A stretch of 52,062 nucleotides of DNA, taken from positions 1-52,062 of the forward strand of contig JADHZB010001058.1 in assembly GCA_015657535.1 (NCBI GenBank), written 5' to 3'. Of the stretch, positions 23,814 to 34,761 are shown one piece after another (position 1 is the stretch's first letter; every line of letters starts with the position of its first letter). The notes under the pieces were generated by a model that made no database searches, was not told the DNA's origin, and saw only the letters and a list, made by a program, of their open reading frames with translations. Origin of the DNA: Nephromyces sp. MM_2019. Taxonomy: Eukaryota; Apicomplexa; Aconoidasida; Nephromycida. The translations under genes were made by a program, and so were the position numbers.

Positions 23814-26651
23814 TTATAGTTCATCAAAAAGTCTTTTGTTCTTCTTGTCTTTATTAATTGGGTCTTCAGTGTCTTTATTGGGTTTTTCATCTGGGTTTGT
23901 GTAATTATAATAATCTGTATCTGGTTTTTCTTGAGAAGTTGAGTTGTTAATTGGTTCATTATCATGTATATTGGTAGTATCTGTGTTGTTAGTGGGATCA
24001 TGTGTTGTATTTTTTGAGTCATCAGTAATTGTTTGGTTGGTTGAAACTTTAGGAGGTGGAGGTGGTTGAATCTTTTCAATTACAGTCTTTTTGTTTATAT
24101 ATTGGTTGATTTTTTCATGTACTTCTGACTGAGTAAATGCAGGGAAGGTGTCAAATGGAAGGGAAATTTGTTTGTCCTTTACCATTGTCCACCATTTCTG
24201 GACTTCTTTGAGTTCAGGCATAAGTGTAGTAGTTATATTAAGATCTACCCAAGGCATAGTTTCGCTCATATTGTAAAGGTTAACTGTTTCTTTTTCTAAA
24301 AATTTATCCATAAGTTCGGATACATGAGGCCTAGCCTCAAACTCATTTGCAAGTACATTCAAAGGTTCCATAATATCTTTTGTAGCTTCAAACTTATCTA
24401 GCACTTGGGTAAGATTTGCGAAGGGCTCATCATATAACCAATTTTCATTATCAGAGAGCATTTTAGATATATCTTTCAATTTATTTTCTGATGCAACATT
24501 TTTATAATCCTCGTTGTATAATTGAGACTTGGATTTATATATATAGCTTTCAAAAGCATTTCTTTCATGTGCTAGTGAAGCAGCCAGCTGGTCTTTAGTA
24601 TTAAAAGATTCTAAGCTCGTCTTTGCCTTAGACTTCTGGTAACTCGTCATTGGAATTGGTTTTGATTGAATGGTGTCAATGTTAAGGGGCTGAGTGTGAG
24701 TTTTAGTCTTTTCAACAACCTTTTGCTCAAATTTTGGTTGAGTTGTATTAGTTGACTTGGACTGATTAGACTCAGTAGTTGTGTTTTGTGCTGCGGAATC
24801 AGGTGCGGCTGTTTCTGTTGAAGTTTCATTAGTTGTCGTCTCAGTGGCATTTGTGCCTTCAGGTTGTGTTTGTGCAGGAGTAGGTTCAGGCATCGAGTTT
24901 TGTTCTGAAGAATTTGTTGTATTTTTAACTTCTACTGTAATTGTTTCATTATAACTTTCTTTAAAGATTGCAATAGCATCAGAAAGGTTTAAAATTCCTG
25001 ATGGAGGAATTTTAAAACTAAGCTGGACTTTCGGTGTTGGTAGGTTCTTGTAATCATTTTGACAAGCCTTACTGATTCCAGATATGTGGTAAGTGTAGAG
25101 GAGATTGTCATCTTCATAAAGCTTACATACAAAATCTTCAGATCTATATAAAATTACCTTTTTGGATCCCTCTAACTTGCTATTAGGTGAGAATAAAGTG
25201 TAATTTTTACTCTTAATGGTTGAATTTTCAACGCTTTGATTGTCTGTTCCCTCTACAGCAACAGTATAGTACCTGCCCGCTATATCCATCATTTCAATTG
25301 GCCTAATCTGGTAGTGTCCACTTTGGCCAGTGGCAATAAAAGCAGCACCTTTAGCAATTGCCTCATCACTGTTGAGATGCTGACCCAGAGGTAGTGGCTT
25401 AAGTATTTCTTGAAGCTCGTTATAGATATATGGAGTTCTCCAAGTACCTCCTAATAATTCGACTCCATCAAGATCAGCAATTGTTAAGTTAGCTTCAGCT
25501 AAAGTTGAATAAATACTTTCTTTCAGTTGATTGATAAATCCCATATCAGCAATTAAAGATTCAAGTTTTTGGCGAGAAAATTTATATTTGAAATCTATGT
25601 CACTATAAAGTGATTCAATGGAGAATTTAGTTTCTTTGTTTGCGCTCAGCACGTGTTTAACTTTTGTAGACTGACGTAAAAGCATCTTGAGGGCTCTTGG
25701 TTTCTCATTTAAACTGACACCATATGACTTTTGGAATTCCTCTGCCATGGCATCGGCTATGGCTAAATCAATATTTTGGCCCCCCGTAAATTCATTTGAA
25801 TGGCATGAGAGCATTTTTATCGAATTATGAGGTGCTAGAGGTGAATTAGAGGTTTGGTTTAATTTTTCAAACTTAACAATTGACATATCTGCCCTCTGAC
25901 TACCCATTGATAGGAAGAGTATAGTTTTTTTAGTTTCAAAAGGTACGTCTAAAGCATATTCTACAGCAGCTGCAAAATTGTTATGGACCATAGAAAGCAT
26001 AGAAAATCCAGCTATTTCAACAGCATCTTTGAGTGCTTGTCTTTGTCTTTGATTAAAAGAGCATGGTATCGTTACAACACAGCTGATTGCCTTATTGTGT
26101 GGAATGTGCAATGTTTCTGCCACCCTTGATTTTATATGCGAAAGAATGTGTGCCACAATTTCTTCGGGTTGCAATGAAACCTCAGAGTTGATATTTAGCT
26201 TCCAAGTACCTCTGTTTTCATCTACATTATGTCCTATGGGATAAAAATGAGTATGCTGTGTTATTCCTATGATTGCAGGGCTCGTCTCATCAGTTTCGTA
26301 GTGCTTGCCTAGGTAACTTAAAGACCCAACGAAGCTTGTTTGTGCCCTTTTAACAGAGAAAGATTCTACCGCGTTTCCGAATACTCGAGTAGGAGTTGTC
26401 GGGCCAAGATTCCTTAGCTGTTCTTCGACTTCGAATGTAACTGCATTGAATATTTTCCTATTAGATTGTGTCCCCAAAACAATTTCAAATTTTTTTTGGG
26501 GTGTTATGGTAACAGCTTTGATGTAACTTTCACCAAAGTCTATACCCACTAGATGTCCTTCAGATAACAAAAGTTGTGTGATTAATATGAGAAATGAAGT
26601 TAAGGAGAATAAAATCTTCAAAGTCTTATTGCTCTTCGCGAGCCTAGCCAT
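23814..26651 (-). CDS. HYOU1: ER lumenal Hsp70-family chaperone HYOU1/GRP170 type
   Basis: Single exon, 945 aa. The N-terminal signal peptide (LKILFSLTSFLILITQLLLS) is followed directly by VGIDFGESYIKAVTI, the first phosphate-binding motif of the large Hsp70s. Further nucleotide-binding-domain motifs: NRKIFNAVTFE, VVTIPCSFNQRQRQALKDAV, GGQNIDLAIADAM, and VELLGGTWRTPYI with LNSDEAIAKGAAFIA near residue 430. After the substrate-binding beta domain there is an insert rich in Thr, Asn, Glu and Ser (about residues 585-660, many N-X-S/T sequons), then the alpha-helical lid region, and a second Asn/Thr/Asp-rich tail ending FDEL, a KDEL-type ER retention signal. The expected role is nucleotide exchange for BiP and holding of unfolded ER proteins. 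Length fits the family. Confidence 0.92.
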   Translation of the reverse strand: MARLAKSNKTLKILFSLTSFLILITQLLLSEGHLVGIDFGESYIKAVTITPQKKFEIVLGTQSNRKIFNAVTFEVEEQLRNLGPTTPTRVFGNAVESFSVKRAQTSFVGSLSYLGKHYETDETSPAIIGITQHTHFYPIGHNVDENRGTWKLNINSEVSLQPEEIVAHILSHIKSRVAETLHIPHNKAISCVVTIPCSFNQRQRQALKDAVEIAGFSMLSMVHNNFAAAVEYALDVPFETKKTILFLSMGSQRADMSIVKFEKLNQTSNSPLAPHNSIKMLSCHSNEFTGGQNIDLAIADAMAEEFQKSYGVSLNEKPRALKMLLRQSTKVKHVLSANKETKFSIESLYSDIDFKYKFSRQKLESLIADMGFINQLKESIYSTLAEANLTIADLDGVELLGGTWRTPYIYNELQEILKPLPLGQHLNSDEAIAKGAAFIATGQSGHYQIRPIEMMDIAGRYYTVAVEGTDNQSVENSTIKSKNYTLFSPNSKLEGSKKVILYRSEDFVCKLYEDDNLLYTYHISGISKACQNDYKNLPTPKVQLSFKIPPSGILNLSDAIAIFKESYNETITVEVKNTTNSSEQNSMPEPTPAQTQPEGTNATETTTNETSTETAAPDSAAQNTTTESNQSKSTNTTQPKFEQKVVEKTKTHTQPLNIDTIQSKPIPMTSYQKSKAKTSLESFNTKDQLAASLAHERNAFESYIYKSKSQLYNEDYKNVASENKLKDISKMLSDNENWLYDEPFANLTQVLDKFEATKDIMEPLNVLANEFEARPHVSELMDKFLEKETVNLYNMSETMPWVDLNITTTLMPELKEVQKWWTMVKDKQISLPFDTFPAFTQSEVHEKINQYINKKTVIEKIQPPPPPKVSTNQTITDDSKNTTHDPTNNTDTTNIHDNEPINNSTSQEKPDTDYYNYTNPDEKPNKDTEDPINKDKKNKRLFDEL

Positions 26652-28031
26652 GTTTTTGATACTTAGTTTGTAGAGTTGAATTAGTTTTGAGCTTAGGATC
26701 TAATGGTTGTGATGTAAAAGAAAAATTAAATTATGTGAGACAGCAAATTATGGCAATCTTTTGTATCATAAAGTAGTGTTTATATCTTTGGAATTATTAT
26801 TTTTGATTATTTAATGGAAAAGCTATATAATGATTTATAATTGATCAAATGATGAATAAATTTAAAAATTAGTTTAACAAAATTATATCTTAGTTTTTAG
26901 AGGTAACTGGCTTATCAATGTAGTTAGTAGTTATGATAATTGAGATTAAGTGAAGTGATTGCTTTGAGAAAAGTGAATAAAAGAGCAATAGCTCTTTTTT
27001 AGCATCAATGGACAAAGGGCGAATGTAATATTCAAATCCAACATTCATTCCTTTAACTAAATTGAATGAACACTAAACATAATTTTATTACTTCAGTCAC
27101 TATAATTAATAGCTTGCGTAGAATTTGAACCATCAAATGCTTTGTGTATTAGACGAAAGCTGGTACTGCAAATTATGTGAACGTTTTTCCCGGGGTATTT
27201 AATGGTGTGCATTTCAGTTTAAGTGACAAATTGCAACAAATATCATTTCTCTCAATGCTAGACTAGAGATCATTTGGTGATTTTGGTAAAAAGCTCGAAC
27301 AATCCAATGAGGTATTCAGAAACATTTAGAAAACACTTTGAAAGTGTCAGCTATCACTTTTCCATGTGAGTAATGCAAATTTTATATAGCACTTGGAAGA
27401 AGTAAACAAATTGTAACCCTGAATTGTTAAAATATGAAATGTAAACAGAACTTTAGAGCTTGCACATTGTATGTAATAATTATGTACAATCATACTACTT
27501 AGCACAATCATTAATCCGATTTATCAATTATACAACCTCCTTTATTACTATTTTGGAATAATTATCTTTAGCAGACTTAACCAGAATGTAAGAATATTAC
27601 CATAAAAAAAATCCTCAAAATTTTAGAAATAAGAAATATCTTTTATCACTGCACATGTGTTATTTAAATAACAGTTCTGAAGAAATCTTTATTTCAATGA
27701 AGATATGATCAGAAACTTTGATATTGAAGTCTCAACAATGTGGAAAAAGAGTTTTAAATTTATTGTTTTATTATTGTTATTACCATATCTTATCGAATAA
27801 GAAAATCTTTAATAAGTAAAATACATAACAAAGCCGTACTTATCACGAACATAATTCTAAAATATTCATTCTTGAATAGTATATATATAAAGTTTTATAA
27901 ATAATAAATTATAAGCATTATGACATTAAACATAGTTCAAGTGTATCAAAAAAAACTTTTGGCCTATCGTCATGGCTTAATAAAAACATTGCAAAATTAC
28001 TCAATAAGTTTCGGTTTATAATCTTGTGCAA
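26652..28031. promoter_or_regulatory. Divergent promoter region, HYOU1 and secreted-protein gene
   Basis: A 1.4-kb divergent spacer. It contains a perfect hairpin at 26979-26998 (AAAAGAGC, loop AATA, GCTCTTTT) followed by T residues, and a CCCGGGG patch near 27,189. I see no exon. Both promoters must lie here. Confidence 0.4.
26979..26998. other. Perfect 8-bp stem hairpin with AATA loop
   Basis: AAAAGAGC at 26979-26986 pairs with GCTCTTTT at 26991-26998 across a 4-nt loop, followed by two further T. It lies 330 bp upstream of the HYOU1 start. It resembles a Pol III-style terminator or a small-RNA 3' end but could be chance. Confidence 0.35.
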
Positions 28032-30021
28032 ATGCAAATTTCCAAAACTGATTTAATAATTTGGCTCTGCCTCTTTATTAGTATTGCTCAGAGCTATAGT
28101 ACTCCTCAACAATCTTCTAGCAAAATACAACCTATAAAAAACTGCTTTGAACTGGGCCACAAAGACAATATTAGTTTGACTATATTAAGGCAGGAAGCAG
28201 ATAAGCAATCAAGGAATCAGCATCATGATCTGAAGCAACTGATTGAAGATAGCCAGATCCTCGAGGGAAGATTCATGAAACAAATGACCCAGTATCCAAA
28301 CTGGAATTCTGTTAAGTGTGAAGATATCCTAGTCGAGCCAGAAGATGAAGATGAAATTAGAAGCACACACGTGTCAGAACAAACTAAAAATGAATTAGAT
28401 GATTTCGACACAATCGAATTTTGGAGACGAAGTAGACAGCCTGAGGATCCCTTGGGCCAAGATGGTATTGAGAGCCTATCCAATGACGAAATAGAAAAGT
28501 AAAATATTAATTTTTTTAATATTAGAACGCTTTGTTCTTAGCTTTAATCTCTCATTACATATCAGAATGAGAGATGAGGATATTCGCACATATTTGCTAA
28601 TGCTGGGCGAAAACACAGAAGGTTCCACGTTTTACTTAAGGCTAAGGTATATTATATTCTTTATCTTGATACGATAGCGCTTGTTTATTATACTTGTTGA
28701 AACTCTTTTATAGGCTCAAAACCGCTAGGGATCAGAAATTTGCAATCTTATCTAATGACCCTAACACATCAAAACCTAGTAGGCCCAAGAATCCAAAAAT
28801 CACCAGAGAAAAGGTGTCCTACTATAATAAAATGGTTTGATAGAATATAGTAAAATAATAATAACTATACTAAAGCTTTCTAGTTAATTGGTGTTATATT
28901 CACGGCTACCACTTGACATTAGGTTGATTCTATTTCTCAAAAACCGTCTGAAAAAAATATAGACTTTGATATAGTCGACCGTTGGAAAACCCGGATCGAT
29001 CTTTCTGAAGCTTTTAGAAACCCGGTTATCATTTTTACTTACTTTTATTGAATGAAAAAGATAGTTCAATCGCATACTTAGGCTAAATTTTTCGAGCTTA
29101 ACTCTAGCTCAGATCACAAGGCTTTAGAGAGCATCCAAATCCAAAATCTTCTAAATGAAACAAAAAATGACCTTGAAGACCCTGATGAGAGCCAAGGTAC
29201 TTCTAGTTCTACATTCTTGAAGATTTTAAATCCTATGTTTCTCACAATTATTTTGAAGACTACTTAGCTGACCAAATCCCTAAATCATTTGAAGTTGATG
29301 AATACCCAATAAGCACAGATAGGATAATTTATTCTGACAATGTGAGTTCAAATTTCCAGAATATAAAACTTAGTCTTAACAATGAGCTTGTTTCGAATAA
29401 ACACTAGGAACTCTCTATCGAGGACAAAAAGAAAAAGTTCTTAAGCTCAAACTATAATGGAATTATAAAAGACACAATCGAGGTACAATAATTTAATTCT
29501 GAATTTTTACTGAGTTTAAGCTAAATGTACCATTCTTAGGAATTATCATCTCGATTTGGAGTTTCTGTTGATTTTATCGGGGATGTACTTTGTCAATCAG
29601 GTTTAGTTGGTCCAATCCCTAAGAATAAAAGCTTAAAGGATCTTGTCGAATTAGATATTATTTGGGACTTGGTTGAATTGATTTCTGTTTCAGACCCAAT
29701 AGAAATAAATGAATAGTAAATCACAAATTCATGTTGAGCTAAATAGTTTAACTTCGCTTACTTTCTAGTTATATTACTCAGTCAATCGAATCAATAATGG
29801 AAGAATTTGAAATAAGTGAGGATGAAATTACTAAAATATGCAACAATCTCAACATCAGGTACGAACTAATCTCGAACTCAAGAAATTTAAATCAGTTTAA
29901 GATTTCACAATGGATTTTATTTTTTAGGCTACCATTTTCAATAAACACGTACTTAAACCATGATTGCTACGATGCTTTATTAGGAGCTTTGAAAAAGAAG
30001 GACCGGAGAACTTTTATTTAG
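28032..30021 (+). CDS. Secreted, probably plastid-targeted protein, 10 exons
   Basis: Exons 28032-28498, 28566-28646, 28714-28834, 28923-29024, 29082-29196, 29259-29341, 29360-29482, 29540-29715, 29769-29858 and 29928-30021 join in phase (about 483 codons). The start MQISKTDLIIWLCLFISIAQS is a signal peptide, followed by a polar region, compatible with plastid or other secretory targeting. The middle has DFDIVDRWKTRIDLSEAF. The last 130 residues form two helical modules: LSSRFGVSVDFIGDVLCQSG, then LDIIWDLVELI, and EEFEISEDEITKICNNLNI with LPFSINTYLNHD. From memory this pattern recalls a conserved C-terminal domain of land-plant chloroplast proteins, but I cannot name the family. Two oddities: a TAG in frame at 29405-29407, which an 18-nt GT-AG intron at 29390-29407 would remove, and another 18-nt gap at 29342-29359 that could be intron or coding. 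Function unknown. Confidence 0.72.
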
Positions 30022-30265
30022 TACCCAACTATAGTTCATAAAACTTATTTATATAAGCAAATATTTTTATAATTTTCGCACCAACCACTAAGCAACTAAA
30101 TTTATTAACAGAATTAATCATTCATTATATCTAACTTCTAAACAATACTGCAAATATTTAGATTTAAGTTGATTTGATAAATGGTAAAAAATATCAGTTT
30201 ATCTAAATTGCCTATTAGATTGTGTATGGTTTAATTCATTTAAAGATTTATCCTTTTTTTTTACT

Positions 30266-30700
30266 CTATTTATAAGATGGGTATGGATTATTACCATCTT
30301 CTTCATAACCACAGCAATCACAGAAATCGTAGGTCGTTGGGAAGCTATTGGTCCATTCTGAATTTTGTTCTCCATTTACCCTTCTTTTAAAAACATTTCC
30401 TTTTCTAGCTATTGGAATTCTTTCAAATAAGTTATGGGTATTAAAAATTGCATTCGAAACAGCAATGACTCCAGGGTCTATTCCATCAGAGTAAGGTTCA
30501 CCAAAGTGAAGTGGACCTGGTGGTCCACTTATTTTTTCATGCTTTTTCTGTGGCATCTCACGATCATGAATTACCATTTCAGTTTGAGAGTATCCAATAT
30601 CCTGATTATAAACAATTTGACCTCCCTCATCCTTCAACATAGGCTCTTCAAAAAAATTCTGAGGTTTTGGAGCTTTGGTATTTTTTGATTCTTGCGCCAT
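30266..30700 (-). CDS. Small soluble protein with C-terminal Cys cluster, 144 aa
   Basis: Single-exon frame. I chose MAQESKNTKAPKPQ at 30700 because the longer version begins at a GTG codon. The protein is Pro/Lys-rich at the start, has ISGPPGPLHFGEPYSDGIDP and VIAVSNAIFNTHNLFERIP in the middle, and ends with TTYDFCDCCGYEEDGNNPYP, an acidic Cys-rich tail. It has no signal peptide, membrane segment or recognised domain. Composition and codon use are clearly protein-like compared with flanking DNA. It lies tail-to-tail with the preceding gene (244 bp apart). I do not know the family. The proline-spaced motifs could suit a structural or microtubule-associated protein, but that is a guess. Confidence 0.7.
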   Translation of the reverse strand: MAQESKNTKAPKPQNFFEEPMLKDEGGQIVYNQDIGYSQTEMVIHDREMPQKKHEKISGPPGPLHFGEPYSDGIDPGVIAVSNAIFNTHNLFERIPIARKGNVFKRRVNGEQNSEWTNSFPTTYDFCDCCGYEEDGNNPYPSYK

Positions 30701-31564
30701 TTTACTAAAATGTGACTTAGCCAAAATTTTATTATAAATTAATACAACTGAAAATATTTTCACAAACACTTAGCTTTTTTCAATTGATAGATTAAGTTTA
30801 TTAGCAAAGTAACACAAATTTTTTGTTCTAATTTAATTTAATTTTCGTTAAACAAAATTTTATATTATTTGGTATTCTGAGTATTAATAATCATAGATTA
30901 AAATAAATTTGATAACTCTTTAGATTGATTTAATATAATTGAATCATTAACACCACTTTGAAATTCTTAAAAAAGAGTTTCTTAGCTTCGAATATGTTTG
31001 TAAATTTTAACAAGTGGTTTTATAGAATTATAAATATAGATAACAATTTAACATTTTTTGACCAAATACAGATTCTAACAATTGTAGTCTACACATAACA
31101 AAGGGAAGTGTATCAACTTTAGAGTTTGATAGACTTTTGAAACAGTTTAGTGGCCAAGTAAGTAAGCTCGAAAGATAGAACTCTCTAGCACTCCTTAGTG
31201 TGTTGATTGTTATCTAGTAAAATCTGGTTTATATATTTCTTATTTGGCATAAAATTTGAATAGAAATCCTTTAGAGTAATAAAGTTTCAACAAAGTAGTT
31301 AACAAAGCGTCACTCATGCTAGTGTAATAAATGATGTTTAACTTTCTAAAATAGTTCAAAGGTTACTCAGTTTATTGTTAATGTGACCTTTACTTTGATC
31401 AGTATTTCAGAGGTTAAAGGATTGCTTAAACGAATATAAAATCATAACACAATCTATGTAATTTAGTGGTCGTCAATGAATAGCGAATATGATACAGATT
31501 ATTGATAAATTTAATAACTGAGCTGAGCTACATATCAACACCCTCTTAATTCCAAAATTGCATC
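30701..31564. other. Divergent intergenic region
   Basis: About 0.86 kb of AT-rich DNA between the Cys-tail gene (-) and the small membrane protein gene (+). No coding or repeat signal was found. It should contain both promoters. Confidence 0.5.
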
Positions 31565-31888
31565 ATGCGGCCCAAATTTATATCTGGACGCGTGACAAAG
31601 GTAAAAAATCACACTCAAATATCTTTTCAATTTATAATTTCTACTGCTTTTACTTATCTTTTTAATTCTCAGTATCTCATTGCCGGACTTTTGATGGGAG
31701 GTTACGGCTACTTTGTTATTAAATTTCTAAACTTGAGAAGTTTGGTTGAAGCACGTACTGCAGAAATGAATAGATTGAAACAATTGCCCATTAATTATGA
31801 CATCATTCAAAGGCAAGATAAAACTAGAGAACATGTACGCAAATTCAATGACAAACAGAAAGAGGCTGAAAATGATCATTCCGAATGA
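31565..31888 (+). CDS. Small single-span membrane protein, 2 exons
   Basis: Exons 31565-31600 and 31673-31888 give an 83-aa protein: MRPKFISGRVTK followed by YLIAGLLMGGYGYFVIKF, one membrane helix with Gly spacing, then a basic/acidic coiled-coil-like tail (VEARTAEMNRLKQLP and later KTREHVRKFNDKQKEAEN). The 72-nt intron has a GTAAAA donor, a strong pyrimidine tract and a TCAG acceptor. It is a multiple of three with no stop, so retention would give a 107-aa version with a second hydrophobic stretch. Size and layout resemble small mitochondrial inner-membrane proteins, such as respiratory-chain subunits or assembly factors, but I cannot assign a family. Confidence 0.68.
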   Translation: MRPKFISGRVTKVKNHTQISFQFIISTAFTYLFNSQYLIAGLLMGGYGYFVIKFLNLRSLVEARTAEMNRLKQLPINYDIIQRQDKTREHVRKFNDKQKEAENDHSE

Positions 31889-32543
31889 TGATTCAGCAAT
31901 TTCACCACTTTTTACAATATATAAAATTCATATATATCTGTTTACAGTTAATCCCTAATTTATGGTTTAACATGTTAATATATTTTTCGACACTTTTTTA
32001 GTTTAAAAATTCAACTTTACTAACATCGATCTAGACAACACTAGCTAGAAACTTCAAATTTGATATCTTTGTAAATTGAATAAATAAAAAATCACCAAAA
32101 GAGTTAGGATTTAAAGCAATCCTCTAAAGTCTATTAGTTTATATAAAAAATTGACGCATTGAATTTTTAAAGTAAGCTAGATTGTTGACATCAAAAAAAA
32201 TTTCCCCAAGTATTTTATTAAAAAAAAATTTATAAAAATTCAAAGTGAGCCATTTTTTATTATTAGTAAGCTTTAAAACTATAGGCTTTAGTTATTATTC
32301 ATTCTCATGATCATTAGACAAAAAGTTTGTAAATTTTAGGTATTTCCAAATTCTTGAGAAGCAAACAATCTCTCATAATATTTTGGAAGTGTAGAATGAT
32401 ATCTAAGTTGATTTGTTAAAGATAAATTTCAAATTTTCCGTAAATTTTGACAAGTTTCCGAAATATTTGCTATCGAAAAAGAAAATTTGTATCCACAGCC
32501 TTTTATATTTGTCGATTTTTTATTTTATTAACCTATCCAAATA
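31889..32543. other. AT-rich intergenic region
   Basis: About 650 bp with A-runs near 32,195 and 32,220. I see no gene. It probably contains the promoter of the MORN-protein gene. Confidence 0.5.
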
Positions 32544-34002
32544 ATGGGATGTAAGGCCTCTAAAAAGGTAGATACAGCATCACCAGAACCAAAAGCAGAG
32601 CCTGAAGTAGGATCTAAAGGCCCGGTTTGTTTCAACTCGGAAATTAGTTTAAACTTGTATATAACAGCCAAAATGAAATACGACTATTTTCTTAAGACTG
32701 TTGCAAAAATTAACATGTTTCAAAAAATTGTTATTTTTACAAGGCTGACTATGATCCACTTGAAGGTATAGACTTAAAAATCCCTGATGATGACGAAGAA
32801 GTTGCATTAAAGGCAGGGGTGGTCTATAGGGGGCAATGGAAGGTGAGGATCAGAAAGTTTGTTAGCAACATTAATAATATGGGAAAAATTGTATAAATTT
32901 TCACCAGGGTGGTAAACAACATGGTAAAGGCACTCAAAAACAAGGGAATGGTATAGTATATACCGGCCAATTCAGCGAGGGAATGATAAAAGGTAGAGAG
33001 ACCTGATTTATAAATGAAATTTAAACTGCTGATACTTGAGTATGGAAATTTTAATATTTAAATCGAAACTTGATGTTTTAGGATTTGGACGGCTAGAAAG
33101 GCCCGATGGAAGTAAATACGAAGGGGAATTTGTTGATGGGAAAGCAAATACAAGTACTAAAAAAGGGAAATATACATTCAAGGATGGCTCAATGTAGGTG
33201 ATAAAGGTTTTTAAAATTCTGAATACGCCTAATCAAAATTAAATTTTTCCAATTCAATATTGATTGCTTTATTTAGTATTGAACTAATAACTAGTGTAAT
33301 GTTTGTGCAGATATCTAGGTGAATGGGAGGATGATAAACGACATGGTCAAGGAGAAGAAATTCTTCAAGATGGCTCCAAATATATTGGAGAATACAAGTA
33401 AATTGTTTTCCAAATGCATACGTATTCCAGATTAAAATGTTTTCATAATTGGATCTAAAATTTTAGAAAAGGAAGTAAAAGTGGTTTTGGTAAAATGATA
33501 TCACCACAAGGAGATACTTATGAAGGAAATTTCTCAAATGGTGATATGAATGGTAATTATCTTTAGTAATTGTTATTGTGTTAAATAGTATATTACAGGT
33601 TTGCATAATTTTTGTTTTTTTAATTGATCAAAGGTGAGGGAAAGTATATGTGGCCAGATGGTAGAATATATGAGGGTGAATGGAGTATCAGCACTATGCA
33701 TGGTAAAGGGAAATTTACGTTCCCTGATGGCAGAGTGTATACAGGTGAATTCAAGGATAGTAAAATGGAGGGTCAAGGTGTTTTAGTGTGGAAGGATGGC
33801 TCAGAGTATTCCGGTGAATTCAAAGCTGGCCTTCCTCAGGGTAAAGGGCATTATAAGGCTAACCAAACCGATGAGCCACGATATGGTTAGAGTGTGAATA
33901 ATTATTGTAATGAATAAAAACTTTAAATAAATTGGTATTTATTTTTCAGCTTTGTGGAACCAGGGAGTTCGAGTTAAATGGCTAGATGAAAAGAAAGAAT
34001 AA
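32544..34002 (+). CDS. Dual-acylated MORN-repeat protein, 8 exons
   Basis: Exons 32544-32624, 32744-32842, 32908-32992, 33082-33193, 33311-33397, 33467-33552, 33634-33885 and 33950-34002 give 284 aa with perfect phase agreement. The start MGCKASKK has Gly2, Cys3 and Ser6, the classic signal for N-myristoylation plus palmitoylation, so the protein should sit at a membrane. After a short acidic linker there are about nine MORN repeats, for example VVYRGQWKGGKQHGKGTQ, SKYEGEFVDGKA, YLGEWEDDKRHGQGEEI, TYEGNFSNGDMNGEGKY, IYEGEWSISTMHGKGKF and VYTGEFKDSKMEGQGVL. It ends VRVKWLDEKKE. MORN repeats bind lipids or proteins. In apicomplexans such proteins mark the inner membrane complex and the division apparatus, which I infer as the likely place. 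The exact orthologue is not known to me. Confidence 0.88.
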
Positions 34003-34761
34003 ATCATAATGTAGTTTTTTATATCTATAATTAAGTCATAACCAAGACTAGCTACATAATTTGATAGGAGGAGAAAGTTAAAAACTTTACCTGTAGCATT
34101 GTTGAGATGTAACCTAAAGCTTTTAAAATTGAATAACCTTGATATTATTGAAATTTCAAAGGCTGAGTAGGAGCTACTAGTGTTCAAAGGTCATTATCTC
34201 GAACAAATGTAAATAGTACTTATTCTTTGTACAGCACTTTCTGATGTGATCATTTTTCATAAAATAAAAAAATATGATACATAAAAATTTGAGCAAGCTT
34301 GTTTAACTTGTCTACTGCAATTTAAATTTAATTTAGTGTCAATGAAATACCTGAAAATTTTAGAATATTCAAATATATCTCCCCTAGAAATGTGATAGCA
34401 AGCCATTGTTACAATACGCAAAAGAATTTGAAACCTTTTCTGTCTAATTTTATTGTTTAATTAAACGTGAAAATTCTTGTGCTGCTTAATTCTAATTAAA
34501 AATATCGGATTATAAATTTCAAATTCAATAAGCTGCTATAGTCTTTCCAATTTAATTCCGGGCTTAGGAATGTTTGTGGGAAATCAAATTCCAGAATAAA
34601 GATACAAAAAGTAATTAAACGATACAGCTCAAGTTTGTTAACCATACTCCCTATTTACAATTTAAAATTTATAGGTATTACTTAAAATATGCTTTGGAAT
34701 ACCAACGATAATCTACAAATTTCATAAATTATCAGATCAACTTAGCAAAGAGTTGCTAAAA
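34003..34761. other. AT-rich intergenic region
   Basis: About 760 bp between two + strand genes. It shows no repeats or coding pattern apart from a shadow open frame on the minus strand. Confidence 0.5.

Noticed and set aside
23639..24079. 146-codon minus-strand frame at the 3' end of HYOU1
   Set aside because: It overlaps HYOU1 in another frame and has the Thr/Pro/Gln bias of a shadow of its Asn/Thr-rich tail.
28223..28483. 86-codon minus-strand Ser-rich frame
   Set aside because: Antisense shadow of the first exon of the secreted multi-exon gene, which has a signal peptide and in-phase downstream exons.
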